From positions 1,467,564 to 1,531,563 of the forward strand of contig CP075366.1 of the NCBI GenBank assembly GCA_019454145.1: a DNA stretch of 64,000 nt. The letters are read 5' to 3'. Each line of letters begins with the position of its first letter. Position 1 is the first letter of the stretch. The position numbers and the translations under genes are program-made. This DNA is from Fimbriimonadaceae bacterium (lineage in GTDB: Bacteria > Armatimonadota > Fimbriimonadia > Fimbriimonadales > Fimbriimonadaceae). The notes beneath the pieces are model-generated. The model did no database searches. It had not been told where the DNA came from and saw only the letters and a list, made by a program, of their open reading frames with translations. Below, piece after piece: positions 60,451-64,000 of this stretch.

Positions 60451-61215
60451 TTACCTTTCGTCTGGATTCCTTGCACCCGGAACCGCCGGGGGCTGACCTG
60501 GCGTGCCAGCAGCAGGTTGCCCTCCTGGAACTCCAGCCGCCATTTGAATGGACGGAGCGATTTTCTTACCGCGCACAAATCCAACCACCGATAAATTGTA
60601 AGTTCCCGTCATATTGGGGGATGTCCCTGTAATTACAAGACCATCTGCTACCGCAAGGTAGTTCGGCATATTTGACCAGCTTCGGATATTCTGGCTAATT
60701 TGCTCAAACGTTCCGCTTACTGTGACTTGGCCCAAATCGAAGATAACGACTGGATACGGCACGTTGGGGTAGTTGTAGTAACTCGACATGATTGTGTCAG
60801 GGTCATCCGTTGGAAACGGAACCTGAGGGCCGCTAATCACTGTGACGCCGCCCGCCTTCAATTGTCGGTTCACTGCACGTTGAACATTATTTCGGAATGT
60901 CCGTGAATCAACAGTCAGATCGTAAGGATTGACCGCAATGTTGATACCGCCAGCGGCAACGGATGCCGGAGGAGTTCTTCGAGCAACGGTAATTTGCCAC
61001 TTATCGGAAAGCTCTTTAACTGTTTGTTGAGCCAATTCGACACGCTCAATAGCCTTGTTCATTTTGGCTCCTTCCGTATCAAGTTGCTGACCCCATTCAT
61101 CGTAGGCTTTTTTATCCGCCATGTTCGGCAACCATTTTTGGAACACGCCATACGAAACACCGATTACCAAGGCCATCAGCCCAAGCATGAAAATTGCAAG
61201 TGGTGAAAGTTTCAT
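60451..61215 (-). CDS. PilO-like inner-membrane pilus alignment protein
   Basis: 254 residues. One N-terminal helix (LAIFMLGLMALVIGVSYGVF), a coiled coil (KAYDEWGQQLDTEGAKMNKAIERVELAQQTVKELSDKW), and a ferredoxin-like periplasmic domain (YPVVIFDLGQVTVSGTFEQISQNIRSWSNMPNYLAVADGLVITG). The C-terminal tail is Pro/Gly/Ala-rich. The position after pilN and the layout define it as PilO despite low sequence identity to model proteins. Confidence 0.85.
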   Translation of the reverse strand: MKLSPLAIFMLGLMALVIGVSYGVFQKWLPNMADKKAYDEWGQQLDTEGAKMNKAIERVELAQQTVKELSDKWQITVARRTPPASVAAGGINIAVNPYDLTVDSRTFRNNVQRAVNRQLKAGGVTVISGPQVPFPTDDPDTIMSSYYNYPNVPYPVVIFDLGQVTVSGTFEQISQNIRSWSNMPNYLAVADGLVITGTSPNMTGTYNLSVVGFVRGKKIAPSIQMAAGVPGGQPAAGTPGQPPAVPGARNPDER

Positions 61216-61242
61216 AGTTCTTTTCTCCTTTTCAGGCCACTC

Positions 61243-62082
61243 TTACCGGCGAGCGCCTCCTCCTGGCACATTTCCAAATCCTGGCGCAACTCCACTTGGG
61301 CCAGGGGCACCGCCACCAGAAGCAATCGTCGCTCTTGGATCTGGAGTTTGAATATCTCGACTCATGGTAACCGTCATCGTTACTTGGCTATAACCGGGCA
61401 TTGCTCCGCGTGGGCTGGTAACGTCAGTAGTTCCAAACCCGCCGATATTTAAGAAGCCTCGTGGTTCGCTTGCAGCTTGAGCGATCATTGCTTCCATTCT
61501 TGCAAGCGGATCGGATGGCAAAGGAGTCTCATCGGCTTTAATTGCCGAGCCAATTTGATCGGATTCAGTTAACGGCTGCACACTCGCATCGTCAATTTGA
61601 TAGCCAGCCCGAGTAACGGTCATTGCATCGGGAATCTTCCAAAGGGCGATCGCAAGATCGGCATATTGGCGGAACGATTCGATGTAACCAACCAGGGTAA
61701 CGCTAGAAGCACCTGGCCCAGTTGGGGTTGCACGGATACTTTCCAAGCGGTAGTAAGAAGGCACATACCGCAACACATCTCTGTACAAATCTACATATTT
61801 GCGATTGTGCTCATTCATCGCTTCCGCGAGCTTTTGGTTCTTTGTGATAATGGTCGCGGCCGCAATCTGTGCTTCTGCCTGATCAGCTGTCGCTTTAGCG
61901 TCGGCTGCCAGCTTTTGTTTTGAGATAGCGCTTTCTTTAGCGTCCGCCAGCATTTTGTCAGACGTCACCGTCATAAACACAGCAGCGAGAACGCCTAAAA
62001 CTGCCATTGCGAGCGCAACAACAACCATGCCTCTCGCCGCCCCAGCTTTAGAAACGCTTTGTGGAAGTAAGTTTAATTTCAT
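61243..62082 (-). CDS. PilN-like pilus assembly protein
   Basis: 279 residues. The N-terminus LNLLPQSVSKAGAARG resembles the PilN segment (INLLP) that binds PilM. One helix (VVVALAMAVLGVLAAVFMTV) precedes a coiled coil rich in Ala/Lys and a periplasmic ferredoxin-like domain (SVTLVGYIESFRQYADLAIALWKI). A Gly/Pro-rich tail ends the protein. Second gene of the pilus operon. Confidence 0.88.
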   Translation of the reverse strand: MKLNLLPQSVSKAGAARGMVVVALAMAVLGVLAAVFMTVTSDKMLADAKESAISKQKLAADAKATADQAEAQIAAATIITKNQKLAEAMNEHNRKYVDLYRDVLRYVPSYYRLESIRATPTGPGASSVTLVGYIESFRQYADLAIALWKIPDAMTVTRAGYQIDDASVQPLTESDQIGSAIKADETPLPSDPLARMEAMIAQAASEPRGFLNIGGFGTTDVTSPRGAMPGYSQVTMTVTMSRDIQTPDPRATIASGGGAPGPSGVAPGFGNVPGGGARR

Positions 62083-62097
62083 CTTCTCTTTAGGCCC

Positions 62098-63282
62098 TTA
62101 GAAGCAAATATGCATCCCGTTACCAATTGCCACGGCAAACTCCTGTCGATCTTGCTCGATCATTCCAGGATCACCTTTTTTCAAACTCATTGAGATGTTC
62201 TTCATAGGGTCGAACATCTGCACATCAACGCCCAACGCAGATTTCAGGAAGTTATCCAAGTTTTTCATCTGGGACGAACCTCCAGTGAGATAAATCACAT
62301 CAACGTCTCCGCCTTTATTCTTGAAATAATCTACTGATCGGCGAATTTCAGAAACCAACTCATCCAAAGCCGCCGATACCGCGGAGTAAAGCGGACTTCC
62401 GGAAGATGGAACCGGGGCAGTTTCTGCCACTGGCTCGCTGGCTTGAGTCGCTTCACTTGGATCAGCGAACGGATTGTATGACTGAACCGGGGCAGCCGCT
62501 CCGAACGGGTTAAAAGCACCAGTTGCTGCAACAGCGTTATCAGGCAAAGAAAGCTGATCTTTCTTCATCGTTTCTGCATCGGAAAGCGAAACCCCTTGTG
62601 CATCCGCGATTGCTTGCGTAAACATAAGGCCGCCCACGGGAACTTGCCGAGCCATCAGCAACCGTTCATCTTTGTAGATGTTAATGGAAGTTGTTTTATG
62701 ACCGAGCTCTGCCACACAAACTGTTTTGCCTGCCAGTTCGTTTCCGTAGCTGACTGCCACTGATCGTAGAAGTCCAAGCGGCTCTACATCCAGAGCGGCA
62801 GGTTTTCTGCCCGCTTTCTTTAAAATTTGAACGTGGGTTTCAACGCTGGAATGAGTTGCCATCGCCATGACAACATCTACGTTTTGCGCCGCAGGATCAA
62901 TCAGCGGATACGACTTGAAATCTGTTTCTACAGTGCTTTCCGCAAATGGAATATTGCGAGTGAACTCCCACGCCATGTGGTCTTTGAGTTCAGATTCGCT
63001 CATATTAGGAACTTCCAATTGTCGAACTAATACGGAACCTTGACCGGAAAGCGAGCTCACTGCATCCGGGGCAGAAGCACCGGATTCCATAATCGCTTGC
63101 TTGACCGCAACTGCGACTGCCTCAGGATCATTGATTCCAACGTGATCAACGGCTCCTTCTGGAGTTGGGGCAATCCCCAAAGCAGTGATAACGGGCTGAT
63201 TGCCCTGAAGTCGAATTTCTGCAACCTTGACCGATTGACTCCCGACATCAACTCCCAAAACGCTGTTTAACCTTTTCGCCAT
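62098..63282 (-). CDS. pilM: Type IV pilus actin-like protein PilM
   Basis: 394 residues from the ATG at 63282 (MAKRLNSVLGVDVGSQSVKVAEI). An ATG at 63324 lies between the -35 and -10 elements of the probable promoter and is rejected. ATPase-fold motifs: VLGVDVGSQSVKVAE, VCVAELGHKTTSINIYKDERLLMARQVPVGG, and VIYLTGGSSQMKNLDNFLKSALGVDV. An Ala/Pro-rich insert at about 255-305 is unusual. It forms the cytosolic base of the pilus machine, binding PilN. It is the first gene of the operon. Confidence 0.92.
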   Translation of the reverse strand: MAKRLNSVLGVDVGSQSVKVAEIRLQGNQPVITALGIAPTPEGAVDHVGINDPEAVAVAVKQAIMESGASAPDAVSSLSGQGSVLVRQLEVPNMSESELKDHMAWEFTRNIPFAESTVETDFKSYPLIDPAAQNVDVVMAMATHSSVETHVQILKKAGRKPAALDVEPLGLLRSVAVSYGNELAGKTVCVAELGHKTTSINIYKDERLLMARQVPVGGLMFTQAIADAQGVSLSDAETMKKDQLSLPDNAVAATGAFNPFGAAAPVQSYNPFADPSEATQASEPVAETAPVPSSGSPLYSAVSAALDELVSEIRRSVDYFKNKGGDVDVIYLTGGSSQMKNLDNFLKSALGVDVQMFDPMKNISMSLKKGDPGMIEQDRQEFAVAIGNGMHICF

Positions 63283-63308
63283 GCGGATTACCCGTATTCC
63301 CAGTAAGC

Positions 63309-63329
63309 GTGTAAATGTTAGCATTACAC
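63309..63329. promoter_or_regulatory. Palindrome across the pilM -10 element
   Basis: GTGTAA-N9-TTACAC is a 6-bp perfect inverted repeat that covers the -10 hexamer of the pilM promoter. A dimeric repressor site is possible. Confidence 0.4.
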
Positions 63330-63344
63330 ACTCGCCAGAGTCAA
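63315..63344 (-). promoter_or_regulatory. Sigma-70 promoter candidate of the pilM operon
   Basis: On the minus strand TTGACT (63339-63344) and TAACAT (63315-63320) are separated by 18 bases, placing transcription start about 25 bases before the pilM ATG at 63282. Confidence 0.55.
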
Positions 63345-63412
63345 CACATAAGCCCAGTGTTGACGATAAAACTGACGCATTCCATCATGCCGATGGTTAC
63401 ATTCAAAAAGTA

Positions 63413-63446
63413 AACGAGCCGCTAGTTTTTCAACTAGCGGCTCGTT
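63413..63446 (-). terminator. Strong intrinsic terminator
   Basis: A 15-bp perfect stem AACGAGCCGCTAGTT/AACTAGCGGCTCGTT with a four-base loop begins 26 bases past the stop of the last minus-strand gene and is followed on that strand by TACTTTTTG. Confidence 0.92.
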
Positions 63447-63471
63447 ATTCCGAGCAAGTTGCTATCGAACC

Positions 63472-64000
63472 TTATGGTCTTCGCAAACTTGCGGTTGTTT
63501 TAGGAGCCAACGTTTGGAAGTAAACGTCGGGAGCACCAGTTCTGGAACTGCTCCAGATCATCCAAAGCAACGGCGGTCGCCGATTGTTTGTAAACGGATC
63601 GTTTGGATTGATACGATCAAGGCTCATAAAGAAGTCACCTTCTCGACCAACCTGCTCAATCGGAACGACCTGCTCGCCAGTTTCGTGAACCAATCCAACG
63701 CGCTCGGTTCGCACGATGTTCGTGAGCAGATTTCCGTTCACATCCACACCGTCGTATCGAATTTGAATTCTAACACCTTCAAATTCAGCCGGAATGAATA
63801 GCTTGCCGGAAGCTGGGTCAACCTGAACAAAGATGTTCGGAAGAGCAGGATTCGGCGGATCACCCGGAAGTGGTGGTTGAACCGTTACTGTGAGATTTCG
63901 AGGAGTTCCGTTTGGTGCAATTGCAACCGGAGTTGGCAAGTAGACACCGAACCGCATTGAACTCATCACTGGTCGAGCCGCCGCCGCTCCATCACCTGAC
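63472..64000 (-). CDS. Unrecognised protein, 5' end cut by window edge
   Basis: The frame is open through the last base of the window, so the start lies outside; the GTG at 63969 is not needed as start. The visible 176 residues are beta-rich and Pro/Asn-rich (VQPPLPGDPPNPALPNIFVQVDPASGKLFIPAEFEGVRIQIRYDGVD) and end with MIWSSSRTGAPDVYFQTLAPK, resembling a terminal beta-propeller or Ig-like module. Position upstream of the pilus operon suggests an exported or pilus-related protein, but this is only proximity. No family assigned. Confidence 0.55.
   Translation of the reverse strand, partial: SGDGAAAARPVMSSMRFGVYLPTPVAIAPNGTPRNLTVTVQPPLPGDPPNPALPNIFVQVDPASGKLFIPAEFEGVRIQIRYDGVDVNGNLLTNIVRTERVGLVHETGEQVVPIEQVGREGDFFMSLDRINPNDPFTNNRRPPLLWMIWSSSRTGAPDVYFQTLAPKTTASLRRP

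Noticed and set aside
1-64000. CRISPR array, insertion sequence, prophage or integrase-linked island
   Set aside because: No spaced identical repeats, transposase or integrase motifs or terminal inverted repeats were seen; coding strands and composition are smooth.

Overview
The window reads as chromosome of a diderm, free-living, non-pathogen-like bacterium with about 50% GC. Outer-membrane hardware is present: secretin, TolC, DUF3187 barrel, an RND pump and arabinose-5-phosphate isomerase for Kdo. So are a PEP-CTERM sorting signal, Gly-rich type IV pilus proteins, lipoproteins with a poly-Gly tether after the lipobox, many GTG/TTG starts and a pilMNOPQ-aroK-aroB order. Together these suggest an Armatimonadota (Fimbriimonadia-like) genome. 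That assignment is inference; no rRNA or other decisive marker is present. I see no phage, transposon, CRISPR array or plasmid function.

Layout. 1-8.6 kb: the 3' end of a ferritin-like protein, an NhaP-type antiporter, tRNA-Val(CAC), a TPR-S41 protease, a PEP-CTERM-anchored trypsin-like protease, an ECF sigma/anti-sigma pair, a TetR-S41 protease pair with a palindromic operator, and glpX. 8.7-11.7 kb: a PAS protein facing a MinD/FlhG-like ATPase. The ATPase is co-transcribed with an acidic protein that carries seven to nine copies of a FliM/FliN-like short motif and ends in an MshEN domain. 11.7-25.1 kb: one tightly overlapping nine-gene minus-strand operon with two ABC-2 permeases, their ATPase, a secreted/membrane protein, a coiled-coil membrane protein, MoxR, DUF58, and two VWA membrane proteins. 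Its first gene appears to begin at an ATC codon. 25.2-34.5 kb: a 50-residue lipoprotein, an RmlA-like nucleotidyltransferase, a lipoprotein, a membrane cyclase-like protein, rtcB, a poly-Gly lipoprotein, cdd, mutS2 and a DNRLRE-like secreted protein.

34.6-42.2 kb: an AbrB-type regulator followed by TolC, the adaptor and the RND pump in one operon, with a divergent DUF3187 barrel. 42.3-46.8 kb: rpsR with long tails, a 331-base spacer holding a tiny ORF and a strong hairpin, a clostripain-like lipoprotein whose catalytic Cys is Ser, a GAF-GGDEF diguanylate cyclase, and rplU-rpmA. 46.9-51.7 kb: a GH2 glycosidase, kdsD, an arginase and a lone pdxT. 51.8-63.3 kb: the type IV pilus block pilM-N-O-P, an STN protein, pilQ, then aroK-aroB, a small membrane protein, a PASTA pseudokinase, rpe, a small membrane protein and ribD. 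Its order parallels the pilMNOPQ/hofMNOPQ-aroK-aroB-damX-dam-rpe order of Gammaproteobacteria. A truncated gene fills the right edge.

The strongest leads are the multivalent motif scaffold beside the MinD-like ATPase, the PASTA pseudokinase, the Cys-to-Ser C11 peptidase, the ABC/MoxR/VWA operon with a probable ATC start, and the split, Gly-rich secretin of the pilus. Start codons were chosen from Shine-Dalgarno spacing, signal peptides and overlaps, so several differ from the longest possible ORF. All domain calls are by eye, without a database search.
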